From contig CM074864.1 in the NCBI GenBank assembly GCA_037501455.1, forward strand, positions 35,242,001 through 35,306,000: a DNA stretch of 64,000 nucleotides. The letters are read 5' to 3'. The stretch is from Lantana camara. Its lineage: Eukaryota; Streptophyta; Magnoliopsida; Lamiales; Verbenaceae. Below are positions 11,592 through 22,174 of the stretch, piece after piece. The notes beneath the pieces are model-generated. The model made no database searches and was not told the DNA's origin. It saw only the letters and a list, made by a program, of their open reading frames with translations. Made by a program: the position numbers and the translations under genes. How positions within the stretch are numbered: position 1 is the first letter of the stretch; every line of letters begins with the position of its first letter.

Positions 11592-12994
11592 CTTTAAGAT
11601 GTAGCACCCAGGAGCGAAGGGCACTACATCCCCCCGCACCATAGCCCGACACGTGTAACGAAATGGAAACTCCGCACACACATCAAGCAATGGCGAACGG
11701 AAGACAAATAAAACACACCCCTAGGCTAGGCGGTCTAGACCCTAATATAGAGTACACAACAAAATAAAATCAAAGGTAGAAGCAACAGGATCGCAAATAC
11801 ATGCATATAATCATGCAAAATCTCAAATAAAAATAGACGACAGGTTCAACTAGCATAGATACCTAATCCCGTAAATCAATCATAAAACATAAATGCAAAA
11901 CGGGTTCATTCAATCCCTAGAAGCCTATCCCGAATCATATCAAATCAACAAGATACATTAAATACATAATCGTAGGCTTATACATATTTAAAATTCCAAT
12001 GCATAATGATAAAGATGCAAAATGCAAAAAGACTCGAACAACTTGACTCAAAAGACCCAAAAAAACGACCGCCGCCTAACTTGACCCGAACCCTGCACCT
12101 GCAACTAAAGGGGGGAAAAGGAGAGGGGTCAGTCTATAACTCGACTGAGTGAGGGGCTGAACACACTCACATGATACATAATATAGAGCATAGCACGTAC
12201 TAAAAGAAAAGACTATGAACCGGGAATAGGGTTTTGCATAGCAAAATCCATTTTAAAACAAACTTATACATATCTTATCAAAAGCATAGCGTATCTATAA
12301 CTTAAAAATTCTTTCCCGTTTCATAATCAACATAACGTACAAAAAGCTCGGCGAGTACGAACACCAATCCCATCCTGGGCTCCTCATATGAATCAAATAT
12401 TACAAATCAAAACAAAAGTAACATTAAAGAACAAACCTCCTTCTAACCATCCATTACATTATGTATGGGTCGTGAGTTTCATGACGCTCACGCCCGAGGA
12501 TTCCATCCCCCACTAAACCTCCTAGTGGGTTCCGGGTTGATCCTATCAAACTTTAGAGATGTGTATAGGGGTCATAACCGGTGACCCCATAGCCGTCCCG
12601 GGTCTCCCTTACCCACACCTCCGGGACCTAACATTACCATTACATTACATTCTCGCTCATTACGAATCATTAACATTACAAAGCTTACGTACCTTATCAG
12701 AGCATACCTTACCTTAGAACATGGCGTATGCTATAGACATACCTCTCCATATCATCCTAATCCGTAGCTAGCATGAAGACACACGGTTTGGAGTATAGCC
12801 TCGTTGCAAAATATTTTCAAGCTTACATATGCTCGTATATATAATTTAAAACATTTAATCATATGACAAAGTTATAAACATATCATATATACACATATCT
12901 ATTATATAAATATAATAATATAATCGCATGCGGGCTTGAAAACGAACATATAGGGTTGTAGGTCGCATTAACTATAACAAATCTAAAACCTCAC

Positions 12995-13055
12995 CTTGAC
13001 ATACAAACCGAACGGACGGCTCAAAGCACCCCACGAGAAACTCCCTTCGAATAAT
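12995..13055 (-). other. Predicted 61-nt mini-exon in LTR B
   Basis: On the minus strand a pyrimidine tract ends in CTCTTTAG at 13056, and TGTCAAG/GTGAGG marks the downstream end at 12995. An exon-1 donor with perfect consensus, GAAAG/GTAAGT, lies upstream at 14139-14145. Acceptors CTTTAG and TTGCAG occur at about 12105 and 12099. Confidence 0.5.
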
Positions 13056-13622
13056 CTAAAGAGAAGAAACAAGGCTAAGACTCCATATGAACCATAGAGA
13101 CGCTCGGTAAATGCATATGGATGCAAATGATGCAATGCACTTCATATAAGTTCATACTTAGGCATATTGGAGCAATTAACGAAATATCACACAAATAATC
13201 CAAGAAACAAACTCATTTCACGTCAAATAAATTCATATTAAGTCATATAATAGCATACCATGAGTATTCATAAATTCATACAAGTATACATCCATCGAAA
13301 TCATTTTATTTACGTCACATAAGTTCATAATTTAAAAGGAGATATAAGTAAATTAAACAAATAGAATTCCAATTAATTAATTACTTAAATATTTAATACA
13401 TAATACATTACATTTATATACATCACGTACATGCATATATTACATATATATATATAATACATATTCATACATTTACGTAGCATGCACTATATATATCACA
13501 TATATACATACATTATATGCAAACACAAGCAGCACACACCTAACAAACACACATGCATTTAATACAAACCAAACGTAAGGAAAGAAAGAAAGAAAAGATA
13601 CCAGAAGCTACTGCAAGGAGAC

Positions 13623-13672
13623 TACCCGGCCGGGTACACCTCACGAACAGATTCTCCCCGGCCGGGGAGAAT
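13623..13672. repeat. Two perfect GC palindromes in LTR B
   Basis: TACCCGGCCGGGTA lies at 13623-13636 and a perfect 22-bp palindrome at 13651-13672 with core CTCCCCGGCCGGGGAG. Both fall in the first putative LTR intron. Confidence 0.9.
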
Positions 13673-14138
13673 GATGCAGATGCAGCAGCAGCAGGTAACA
13701 TTCCCCTGTTTTCTATTCCCTTTTATGCAGAAGCAGCAGAGGATTCATCAAGACATTAAAGAGCAGCAAAATAACAAGAAGAACACACAACTAAGGCATC
13801 AAAATCATGCACACATCAGCAGCGATTCACGTAGCAGAAAAAGGAGAAGCAAATCTGTCACAAACTTCAAACCTTCAAGCTTTTCATGAAGTGCAGCTAT
13901 GGTAGATACTTATACTCTAAAGAAACATGAAAATCATACATATAAAGGAAACAAATATAGCATATTGATCATATATCCAGTTATAAATCCGAAACGAAAC
14001 AAGGATGATCAAGAATTCAACAAAATTTCATAAAAACCTAACTATTCATATAGCAGGCTCAAACACGCTCAAATGATCATGAAACTTAACAAATTTGCAC
14101 TTAAAATAAAGATGAGAAGATGGAGAATCAAATCACGG

Positions 14139-14145
14139 ACTTACC
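14139..14145 (-). other. Predicted exon-1 splice donor in LTR B
   Basis: The minus strand reads CGAAAG followed by GTAAGT, a full match to the plant donor consensus. It is about 1.09 kb upstream of the predicted mini-exon. Confidence 0.5.
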
Positions 14146-15213
14146 TTTCGAATTTGAGGCGAATCGGAGAAGTATTGAGCTTGGAAAGGTAAAATGAATA
14201 GCGCAGAAAATCCTTTTCTCTTTCTCTCTCGGTTCAGTAGCTATTTTCCTTCTCTTGGCTGATATTTTCGAAATAAGGGTTATGGATAGAGATAAAGGTC
14301 TTAACTAGGGTTAAGTGAGCTCAAGAATCAACTTATTTGGTTAAGGAATAAGAGAGATATGGCCAAAATACTCCAAGGTGGCAGATCTGCGTGTACAGCT
14401 CGTTTTGGACAAATTTTGGAGGACTAAACAGGCTTAGAAAAATACAAGGATAGGTTCCTTAGCTCCTATTCTTCATTACGAGTCCAGCTCTACTTCCGGA
14501 ATTCGAATCCGAATTCCCTAGCTTAAGTTACGGTCTCCAGAATCCAAGGCACACTAAAACTAGTTAGGCCCTCGAATCCCCAACAATTAAAATATGGTTC
14601 ATTACCATATCAAACAAGTCCGAAAAATTAAAACGAGCATATAAATGAATTCATAACACGTATAATTCATGCATATTAAATCGGCACGAAATTTCGATCT
14701 CAAATCGAACACAAACGCAACACATTTTCAACAAATAAGCATATTATTCAAATAATAAAATTAAATTTTCAATGAAATAACACATAAAATTTTAAAATAA
14801 TAATTAAACGATTTAAAATAAATAAAATTTTATTAAAAAGGTTATTTTTCAATTAGGTCCAAAACTTTCAAAAAGTGTCAAATGAGTCCAAGTTCAAATT
14901 TTCAATTAAGTCCAAAATTAAATAAATCATACAATTAAGCCCTTAATTCACATGAATCACATAATTCACAAAATTTAGCATGCTCGGAAATTAAATTCAC
15001 ATATCATAAAATTCATAAAAAATTCATATTACAAATCACTTAGACAAATTTTGACATATAATTCTAATATTTCATAGAAATTCAAATAATTCATATAAGA
15101 ATTTCAAATACTAAAGTATAATTCAATTAAATATGAAATTAAAATAATTTAAATTTCACATTTAGCTCTCTCATAAGTGCATACCTGGACGGTCGAAAAA
15201 CCCGGGTGTCACA

Positions 15214-15481
15214 ATTACACTTGTCAGACGAGTACCGTATCATCTCTTGATTGTATGATTCATTACTTTCCCCTGCCTATTTAGTTTACTGAAGGTAATT
15301 CATGTGTTTAGTATTACTTGTGTTTATTTCCAGTTAATTGTTAATTTCTGTTCTAGTAGATTAATAGATGACAACAACAATTGCTTTCATTCGGTCTTTA
15401 GATTAGAGAAGGATACAGAGTAGTGATTGATTTCCCTTCCCTGTAAGTTCGATCCTATTGTGCTACTCATATATCAGCAGG
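15214..15481. other. Unassigned spacer
   Basis: This is about 270 bp of AT-rich sequence between LTR B and the first TRIM-like fragment. I see no coding, repeat or primer-site signal in it. Confidence 0.5.
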
Positions 15482-15715
15482 CTTCGTTCTCCTTCCCAAC
15501 CGATGTGGGACATTACATCCACCACCCCTAAGGAGAGCCCAGTGTCCTTACTGGCACACCAGCTTCCTGGCACCGGCTGTGATACCATTTGTAAAAGCCC
15601 GAAAACCCGCCTGTATATATTGTCCGCTTTGCTATCCATAAGTCGGTATAGCCTCACGGTTTTGTTCTTCCCGGTGGAATTTAAGCCAAAGGTGTAACCG
15701 CCCGAAAACCCACCT
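15482..15715 (-). mobile_element. TRIM-like element fragment (minus)
   Basis: An LTR end with the CCAACCGATGTGGGACATTACA-type motif stops at 15517. A 72-bp internal part follows that ends in a mutated tRNA-Met primer complement (GCTGTGATACCA, 15576-15587), then a new LTR start TGTAAAAGCCCG at 15590. A second start, TGTAACCGCCCG, is at 15692. Tiny internal regions between ~100-200 bp LTRs, with primer site and purine tract but no gene, define TRIM elements. Confidence 0.65.
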
Positions 15716-16118
15716 GTCGATATTGTCCGCTTTGGTGGATTGGTTATTGGTGTGATGATTCGGCGATCGTGAAGGGCCTTCATCCCTACTTGATCCCAAT
15801 TTCAACTTAGGTCCCATGGTCGTTGAGATAAGTAGTTGATCGTTGGAAGATACTAACCCGCTATACAGAAAAAAGGTGAAAATATGATGCATGCGGTTAA
15901 TGAGTGATTATGGCACGTAAATGGAACAATTAATGCACATAAAGTATACAACTACAACAATTAATGAAAAGAAAGTAACAATTTTAAAATATATAATTCA
16001 AGGTTACATATCTTAATGCAATGCACACGTTAGCACGTTGTTCCTACGGCGTATGACCTATACTTGACACAACACAAAACTAGAACTCTGGTATTGCAAC
16101 CCGGAGCTCTGATACCAC
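15716..16118. repeat. Direct repeat unit 1 (TRIM/gypsy leader mosaic)
   Basis: The unit starts GTCGATATTGTCCGC and runs through a ~380-bp block that recurs at 16207-16590. The block ends in the post-primer leader of a minus-strand gypsy element with a primer complement GAGCTCTGATACCA at 16104-16117. A TRIM LTR end is thus fused to gypsy leader sequence. Confidence 0.8.
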
Positions 16119-16142
16119 TTTTTGCTCACTCTGGAAGACCGT

Positions 16143-16253
16143 CGAATCATCACACCAATAACCAATTCACCAAAGCGGACAATATCGACAGGCGGGTTTT
16201 CGGGTAGTCGATATTGTCCGCTTTGGTGGATTGGTTATTGGTGTGATGATTCG
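16143..16253. repeat. Near-perfect inverted repeat (47-bp arms, 17-bp spacer)
   Basis: Arms 16143-16189 and 16207-16253 are reverse complements with a single mismatch that I can see. The spacer is AGGCGGGTTTTCGGGTA. Each arm is a TRIM LTR tip (GCGGACAATATCGAC) plus adjacent sequence. Confidence 0.9.
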
Positions 16254-16590
16254 GCGGTCGTGAAGGGCCTTCATCCCTACTTGATTACAATTTCAACTTA
16301 GGTCCCATGGTCGTTGAGATAAGTAGTTGATCGTTGGAAGATACTAACCCACTATACATAAGAAAGGTGAAAATATGATGCATGCGGTTAATGAGTGATT
16401 ATGGCACGTAAATGGAACAATTAATGCACATAAAGTATACAACTACAACAATTAATGAAAAGAAAGTAACAATTTTAAAACCTATAATTCAAGGTCACAT
16501 ATCTTAATGCAATGCACACGTTAGCACGTTGTTCCTACGCCGTACGACCTATACTTAACACAACACGACACTAGAACTCTGGTTTTACAA
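16207..16590. repeat. Direct repeat unit 2 (TRIM/gypsy leader mosaic)
   Basis: This is the second copy of 15716-16100, offset 491 bp, with a handful of substitutions. Its right end diverges where the primer complement should be (GGTTTAAATACCA). Confidence 0.8.
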
Positions 16591-16599
16591 CCGGTTTAA

Positions 16600-16931
16600 A
16601 TACCAACGAGAAGAACAAAACCGTGAGGGTGGTATCGCTTAGCCCACCAAAGTGGACAATATCGACAGGCGGGTTTTCAGGCTGTTACAAATGGTATCAG
16701 AGCTAGGACCCGGTCCGTTGTGCCAGCGAGGACGCTGGGCCCTTATGGGGGGATGAAGAGAAGAACGAAGCCTTCCTTATAAGGGGGTGGATACCTCTTC
16801 CCTGTTGAGGCCTTTTCCTGGTTCGGCACCTTCGGGTTTAAATACCTACGGGAAGAACAAAACCGTGAGGGTGGTGTCACTTAGCCCACCAAAGCGGACA
16901 ATATCGACAGGCGGGTTTTCGGGCTGTTACA
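16600..16931 (+). mobile_element. TRIM-like element (plus)
   Basis: A truncated LTR ends GGCTGTTACA at 16689 and is followed by primer site TGGTATCAGAGC at 16692-16703. A ~60-bp internal part has a purine/G-rich end (TTATGGGGGGA). A second LTR, lacking its first ~20 bp, ends GGGCTGTTACA at 16931. It is in opposite orientation to its neighbours on both sides. Confidence 0.7.
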
Positions 16932-17030
16932 AAAGGCGCCCACCTAGGAAAAGGCCTCTACAGGGAAGAGTTATCCACCCCCTTATAAGAAAGACTTAGT
17001 TCTCCTCTTCCTCCGATGTGGGACATTTAA
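16932..17030 (-). repeat. TRIM-like LTR fragment (minus)
   Basis: This carries the CTTATAAG box and the CGATGTGGGACATT end of the same LTR family as its neighbours. Primer site and internal part are lacking. Confidence 0.55.
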
Positions 17031-17429
17031 TCAAAACGGCGCCACGGATTTGCTTCGAAACCAGGGCGGGACCATAGCTCAAAACGCGTCCACAAGGATA
17101 GGTTTTCATCATCCCTTATAAGGAGGATTTCGTTCTCCTACCCATACGATGTGGGATATTACATCCACCCACACTTGGAGGGACCAGCGTCCTCGCTGGC
17201 ACACTAGCTTCCTGCCACCGGCTCTGATACCAACTGAAACAGAAGGAACAGGATCGACCCAGTATGTGATATTGTCCGCTTTGCACGCCCTTAATCGAAA
17301 CGGCCTAAAGGATTTGCTTCTGAGCCAGGGAGGGACCATAGCTCAAAACGCGTCCACAAGGATAGGTTTCCATCACCCCTTATAAGGAGGACTTCGTTCT
17401 CCTACCCAACCGATGTGGGATATTACACT
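17031..17429 (-). mobile_element. TRIM-like element, nearly complete (minus)
   Basis: LTR-like copies at 17031-17163 and 17233-17429 share the CAAAACGCGTCCACAAGG block, the CTTATAAGGAGGA TATA-like region and the GATGTGGGATATTACA end. They flank a 69-bp internal segment with primer complement GCTCTGATACCA at 17221-17232. It is about 400 bp overall and has no coding potential, so it would move only with help in trans. Confidence 0.75.
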
Positions 17430-17514
17430 TGGGCTGGTGTATGGATTTTCCATTTCATATGCGGGTTCGGGTTTAGGTGCGGGGGATGTGGTGGCACCCA
17501 TTCCGGGTGCTACA
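17430..17514 (+). repeat. 3' end of a truncated gypsy LTR (element E)
   Basis: TCCATTTCATATGCGGGTTCGG matches the final ~80 bp of the D LTRs (22088 onward), and the segment ends GGGTGCTACA at 17514, directly before a primer site. The rest of the LTR has been lost at the TRIM junction. Confidence 0.75.
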
Positions 17515-17522
17515 TCCTAAAG

Positions 17523-17534
17523 TGGTATCAGAGC
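17523..17534 (+). other. Primer binding site of element E
   Basis: TGGTATCAGAGC lies eight bases after the LTR end and is complementary to initiator tRNA-Met. Confidence 0.9.
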
Positions 17535-17712
17535 TCCAGGTTACAAAATCGGAGTTCTAGTGTCGTGTTGAGTCTACCTAAGTCCTACGGTATAGGACAT
17601 TGTGGCTATGTGACTTCATATGCTTATTTGTTTATCTCTTTGTTAATTGTGCACATGAACATGTATTGACCCACATGCATATGTATTGAACTTTCTTGAT
17701 TGTTCCAGAAAT

Positions 17713-18044
17713 ATGCCTCCAAGAAAACATCATCGTTGGGATAGATCCCCCGAGCATCATCATCATAGGGATCACTCTACTCAACAAGAGAATAATAACC
17801 CCTCCCCCCAACCACAGATGAATCCGGGGAAACTTTATGGAGAGGCTTGCAGAATATTTGGAACAACGAAATCGGGAAAGGAACAATACCCCTCCCGCTG
17901 GTAATCATGGAGGAGTCCCTATTAGAGCCACCCTTTGGGAGTTCAAAATTCAAAACCCACCGGTTTCTGTTAGTGGAAATGACATTCAAGCCGAAGAATG
18001 GTTGGTTCAAACAAATCGGATATAGAATCTTATACCTTGTGGAC
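17713..18044 (+). pseudogene. Truncated gypsy gag (element E)
   Basis: The start MPPRKHHRWDRSPEHHHHRD parallels the element D gag start (MPPRRHRERSPGRRRHHDRS), including the Arg/His-rich leader. The frame shifts near 17830. The continuation in another frame (EYLEQRNRERNN to QAEEWLVQTNRI) runs to about 18025. The sequence then stops abruptly at the LTR start of B' at 18045. Capsid core, zinc knuckle and all of pol are missing. Either B' inserted here or a deletion fused the two. Confidence 0.7.
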
Positions 18045-18830
18045 TGTGACACCCCGCTCATTCGCACGTACAGGTTTGTACTACGTGTGAGTTTATTTTC
18101 CGTAATTATATTTATCTTCATTTTTATTTGATGCATTCATATTTATTTCTAATTATTTCTTATATAAATTATTTGAAATCAAATGAAATATATGATTTAA
18201 TTGTCAAGAAAATGCCTTAAGTGAAACTACGATGTGAATTTTTGTGAATTATGAATTTATGATACGTCAATTTTATTCCCGAGCATGCTAATTTCATGAA
18301 TTATGTGAAATACGTGATTTAAGGATGTAATTGCATGATTCTAAAATATTTGGACTTAATTGAAAATTTGGTTTTTTGGACCTAATTGTAACTTTTTGAA
18401 AGTTTTGGACTCATTTGGAAAATGAGTCATTTTAGTACACTTGTGTACATTTTAATTTATATCTTGAGCTCTGGCACTCGGATTTGAGTATTGTCCTCGG
18501 CGTTCAACTCCTTTCGATGATCCAGACGCAATGGAATAAGTTTCGTAATTTTTCGATGTCGTTTCAACCCCCGACGAAGCGGATTTCAGCCACTCACACG
18601 CTAAAACATCCCTATGGCCTATGTTTGAGCTTAGATACCTAATCCCCATCATTTTCCTTGACTAATTACCATCTAAATCACTCACTCTCTCTCGCCATAC
18701 CTGCTGATATCGATCCACAAGAGAGAAAAAAAAAGGGGGAAAACGAGAAGAGAAAGAAGAGGAGAAGAACCACCATTTTCATACCATTTCTTGAATTCAA
18801 CCTCGAATTCTTGGCTCCTTCTTCAAGATC

Positions 18831-18839
18831 AAGGTAAGA
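18831..18839 (+). other. Predicted exon-1 splice donor in LTR B'
   Basis: ATCAAG/GTAAGATT has a near-consensus plant donor with GT at 18834-18835. It follows a polypurine GAGAGAAA then CT-rich leader, as expected for a 5' untranslated exon. Confidence 0.4.
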
Positions 18840-19312
18840 TTCTTAATCTCCATGTTCTTGTGATTATTTTGCCCTACATGAATCATATTTTGTGTTAGAG
18901 AATCCATGTATATGCCTTATTTGATTAATAGTTAGGTTAAACTTGGAAATTCTTGAATATGTACTGTCATGTGCGTGTGGGGCTGTTTTGTGTGGATTTC
19001 GAGCAGAATATGAAAATATTAGTTGCTATTATTTGCTACTTCTCGTTAACTTTTCTTGCTGCTACGTCTAAGAAGGAAAACATGGGATTTTACAAGCTTT
19101 AAAAGCATGAAATGTGTTGAGGTTCTTTCTTCCTTGTTGTTGTCAATTTTGCCACTACTGTGTGATTAATTAGGGGTTGTTTTGCTGTTGTTTTATGCCT
19201 TATTTCATGATATAAACTTTCTGTTAGTTCTTGCTCAGTTGTTTCTAGGTATCCCCTGCCCTATCCCCTATTTTGAGCTGCTGCTAATTTGTTCTTTGCT
19301 GCTGTTATGTGT

Positions 19313-19359
19313 CTCCCCGGGCGGGGAGAATTTACAAAGAAAATTTCCCCGACCGGGGA
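19313..19359. repeat. GC palindromes in LTR B', left of element D
   Basis: CTCCCCGGGCGGGGAG (19313-19328) and TCCCCGACCGGGGA (19346-19359). A third related unit, CCCCTGACAGGG, lies just beyond the D insertion at 54860-54871. The D insertion point is 15 bp from the second unit. Confidence 0.8.
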
Positions 19360-19369
19360 CGTTTATGCA

Positions 19370-19374
19370 GAAGC
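19370..19374. repeat. Target site duplication of element D, left copy
   Basis: GAAGC precedes the TGTGACGCCCC LTR start. The same five bases follow the last LTR at 54841-54845, although 35 kb separates them. Confidence 0.9.
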
Positions 19375-19977
19375 TGTGACGCCCCGATAATTCGGCCGTA
19401 CACGTATGACGTAAGTGTTTACCAAATTACGCGAAATAATTATTTATACGTGATTTACATATTTAATTTTATTGTTCGATTATATAAATATATATATATG
19501 TTGTTTATGTTAACGATTATATCCTAAATTATTTAATATTAAGTGTTTTTGTGGATTTATATCAATGGATATTTATTGAATAAATCGAACGTGATTGCAA
19601 CGTGAATTAACTTCCCGAACTTGATTTAATTTCTTCTATGGCCTTACTTGCTCATTTTATAAATTTTGGGACTTAATTGCATTGGACTTAATTGCTCATT
19701 TGTTATGGAATTGTGGCTAATTGCATGACTTAATAAATGGAAGGACTTAATAGCAAATTGGCCATTTCTTTCTCCTTCATAGCAGCTATCACGTACCAAT
19801 TGCTTCTCATTTTCATACAAACATCACATACATTTGCTCTTGCTTCCCTTGCCAACCGAGCCAAACCCTTGCCAAAGTGTGGGGAGGTTTCATCTTTCAA
19901 GCATCATTTTTCTGGGATTTGTGATCATTCAAGCATCATCAAGATCATCTCTTCATCTTAACTTCCATTTCTTGCAT

Positions 19978-19988
19978 TTGAGGTAAAT
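19978..19988 (+). other. Predicted exon-1 splice donor in LTR D1
   Basis: TTTGAG/GTAAAT, GT at 19983-19984. It is preserved in LTR D3 (53054) but mutated to GAAAAT in LTR D2 (37562). Confidence 0.4.
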
Positions 19989-20350
19989 TTTGGAGCATGG
20001 ATGATTTTCTTGAATTTATGGGATGAATAGGGCTTTGCATTTGAATTGGTTAATGTGTGTATTTTTTATTGGAAATATGTTTAGGAACTTTAAGCTTAAG
20101 ATTGATGCATGACACTTGTTGATTTTGGACTTCGAGCATGATTGATGAAATGGGTTTCATTTGATGATTATTGATGATCTAATGTGGAAATATGTATTTT
20201 TATGAATTGTCATTGATCTATTTGTATGCTAGTAGGTGTATATCATGATTTTTGGGCATTTAAATGTGAGTTTGATCCATTTTGGGTGTTTGAGTTTTGG
20301 TATGTTCTTGTCCTGCTGTTATACTCTGTTTTTTTCTGTTGCGTACTGTT

Positions 20351-20553
20351 GAGACGGGCGTGTCAACTTTGCCTTGTTCAGCGTGACACTAGGGGTACAT
20401 GTTGGTCTTGTTTTGCTGTACCGAGACACGGGGGTGTCACGGTTTGCCTTGTAATGGTGACACGGGCGTGTCACGTTCTGATTTTCTACTCCGCTGTACT
20501 GAGACACGGGGGTGCCTAGGGTTGCTTTGTAATGGTGATACCGGCGTGTCACC
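20351..20553. repeat. Six palindromic GC-rich units in LTR D1
   Basis: Variants of TGACACGGGCGTGTCA lie at about 20350-20365, 20384-20399, 20423-20439, 20457-20473, 20500-20515 and 20535-20552, spaced 35-45 bp. The better conserved ones form perfect or near-perfect stems. Short encoded repeats such as GDTGV arise from this array and are not a protein. Confidence 0.85.
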
Positions 20554-20601
20554 TTCTGTTTTCATGCATATTGTGGTTGCATGCTACTGTACGTGCTTGT
20601 G

Positions 20602-20602
<1 letters not shown>

Positions 20603-20650
<48 letters not shown>
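20603..20650. repeat. (TA)n/(TG)n microsatellite in LTR D1
   Basis: About 18 TA units followed by TG units. The same locus is longer in D2 (38181-38251) and much shorter in D3 (53658-53685). Confidence 0.95.
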
Positions 20651-20651
<1 letters not shown>

Positions 20652-20943
20652 TGGTTATATATATTAATTGTTATTTGACTTAATTAAATGTATTTAGTTG
20701 TTATTCCCTAAATTTAATTGTGATTGAATATGTGCTATGCTCCTATTTGAATTCTTGAATTAATTTGATTGAAAATGTGGGATTATGAATTCGAATGACT
20801 TGATTATATGATTTAATTACTTAATAGTGCACATGAACATTTTCATAACATAATCTTGTCTTTTACATATTCATATCATGATCATGGCATTGCCCAGCAT
20901 CTTGTTTGGTCATATTGAGTTTCACCTCACCTTTCTTGCACAG

Positions 20944-21008
20944 ATTTTGATCCTGTTGGAGACGAGGCCGCTCAGTGAGGCTTTCGTGTCTTCTTTTGTC
21001 GGTTTCAG
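20944..21008 (+). other. Predicted 65-nt mini-exon in LTR D1
   Basis: CTTTCTTGCACAG precedes it and GTTTCAG/GTGGGT ends it. The 65-nt length is identical in D2 (38545-38609) and D3 (53980-54044), and both splice motifs are kept in all three. Confidence 0.5.
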
Positions 21009-22162
21009 GTGGGTTTCTCTTCTATTTAGATAAAATGACCCGATATATCTCCCTATGTGAAAGGTTTTAAGCCAAAGCAATATGATTATAAATATATATT
21101 CAGTCTTTTCTCGAGTAAATGATTGCGAACGTATAACCCTTCTTTTATGAATCCTACCCTATGTTTTGGCGAGATATGATTGATATGATTGTTATGAATT
21201 CACGGGCCCTGGAACTTAATACAAGTGGCTATCCGGGGAGGCAAGGGCCGACGGTGATCCCATGTGTTAGTTACAACCAATTACGGTGATATCGGACCCC
21301 GCTAGGAGATTAGCGGGGAATGGGAGCTGAATGCCTTTGGGGGATTTATGTACCCCCTCTGGCCTATGTATGGACCGGTGGTCGGGTCCTGCAAACCCGT
21401 CCACCACTTGGAGAGAAAAGGTGTATATGTATGATTATGAATCGTATGATTGTGCACAAATATGATATGTATGATAACCAATGAAACTATGAATATGAAT
21501 ACAGAAGGTGTTGGTTGGAGATTATGCACGCTTACTCGTCGAGCTTGAAACCCTATGATTAATTATGAATGAATATGATCGTTATAAACCCGTAGATGTC
21601 TTTCCTTGTCTCACCCACTTGGGAAATCTTCTAAAACTTCTTATGGGTTTATAGCTTGCATGTATATGTTTAAATTCTGCCATACTTATATACTATGCCT
21701 GTTTTATACCCACCAGTCCCTTTTGGACTGAACCCGTTTTGTTTTCAGTGGTTTTGTGCAGGTTAAGGAGTGCTAGGCGGGAATACAAGTCGTCTAGCTC
21801 TTGCATTAGTGTTTAGCACTCTTATTTTGTTACACTCGCACTCATGATTCCCTTTTTGTATATGAATATGGTTAGGGAGCGTTATGTTGTCAGAACTTGA
21901 AATACTTGGTTGGATTAGGTATATGAATTCTATTTTTGGAGCTTGAAAGCTCATGGTACTTAAATATATGATTGTTCTTACTTCCGCTTTATTGGTGTTA
22001 CTCTGATTTATGGTTTAAGGGTTAGTCCCGCCTAGCCTAGAGAGTGTGTGTGTGTCCCCGTTCGCCGTGACTTAGCTCGTGTGTGGATTATCCATTTCAT
22101 ATGCGGGTCGGGTCTCGGTGCGGGGGATGTGGCACCTTGCGCTCGGGTGTTACATCCTTAGG

Positions 22163-22174
22163 TGGTATCAGAGC
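22163..22174 (+). other. Primer binding site, element D internal region 1
   Basis: TGGTATCAGAGC starts nine bases after the D1 LTR end and matches initiator tRNA-Met. Confidence 0.92.

Larger units (their letters stand above)
11600..15213 (-). repeat. 5' LTR of element B (3.6 kb)
   Basis: The minus strand starts TGTGACACCCGGG (15213) and ends GGGTGCTACA (11600), followed by the primer site. Its partner 3' LTR is outside the window to the left. It shares family features with B' at 18045: the GC-rich CCCCGGCCGGGG palindromes and a similar stretch around the GCCCGCATGCGATTATAT core (12921-12945 here, 55741-55760 in B'). Confidence 0.85.
18045..19374 (+). repeat. LTR B', left part
   Basis: It begins TGTGACACCCCGC and resembles LTR B of the 11600-15213 element in reverse. 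It holds an exon-1-like purine/pyrimidine leader (18660-18833), a donor CAAG/GTAAGA at 18834, and GC palindromes at 19313-19328 and 19346-19359. It is cut at 19374 by element D and resumes at 54846. Confidence 0.75.
19375..22154 (+). repeat. LTR D1 (5', 2780 bp)
   Basis: It runs TGTGACGCCCCG to CGGGTGTTACA and is followed by a primer site. It contains a predicted exon-1 donor at 19983, six palindromic GACACGGGCGTGTC-type units at 20351-20553, a (TA)n tract at about 20604-20639, a 65-nt mini-exon at 20944-21008 and acceptors at 21748 and 21761. Confidence 0.9.

Noticed and set aside
15482..17429. Cassandra-type TRIM with an embedded 5S rRNA
   Set aside because: I looked for 5S-like box A/box C sequence in the LTRs and saw none.
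15214..17432. ATTACACTTG at 15214 and 17423 as a target duplication around the TRIM cluster
   Set aside because: The second copy overlaps the conserved TRIM terminus GATATTACA, so the match is probably partly coincidental; termini of the enclosed block are not consistent.
17523..17534. tRNA gene
   Set aside because: The tRNA-Met match is only the 12-base primer site; no cloverleaf is present here or at the other primer sites.
19737..19961. Hydrophobic 74-codon frame in LTR D1 (97 codons in D2)
   Set aside because: Falls in the predicted untranslated exon 1; the frame is broken in D3 and its length varies. No domain recognised.
20351..20553. Regularly spaced repeats resembling a CRISPR array
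   Set aside because: Units are imperfect 16-mers within a plant LTR, spacers are similar to each other, and no cas genes exist.
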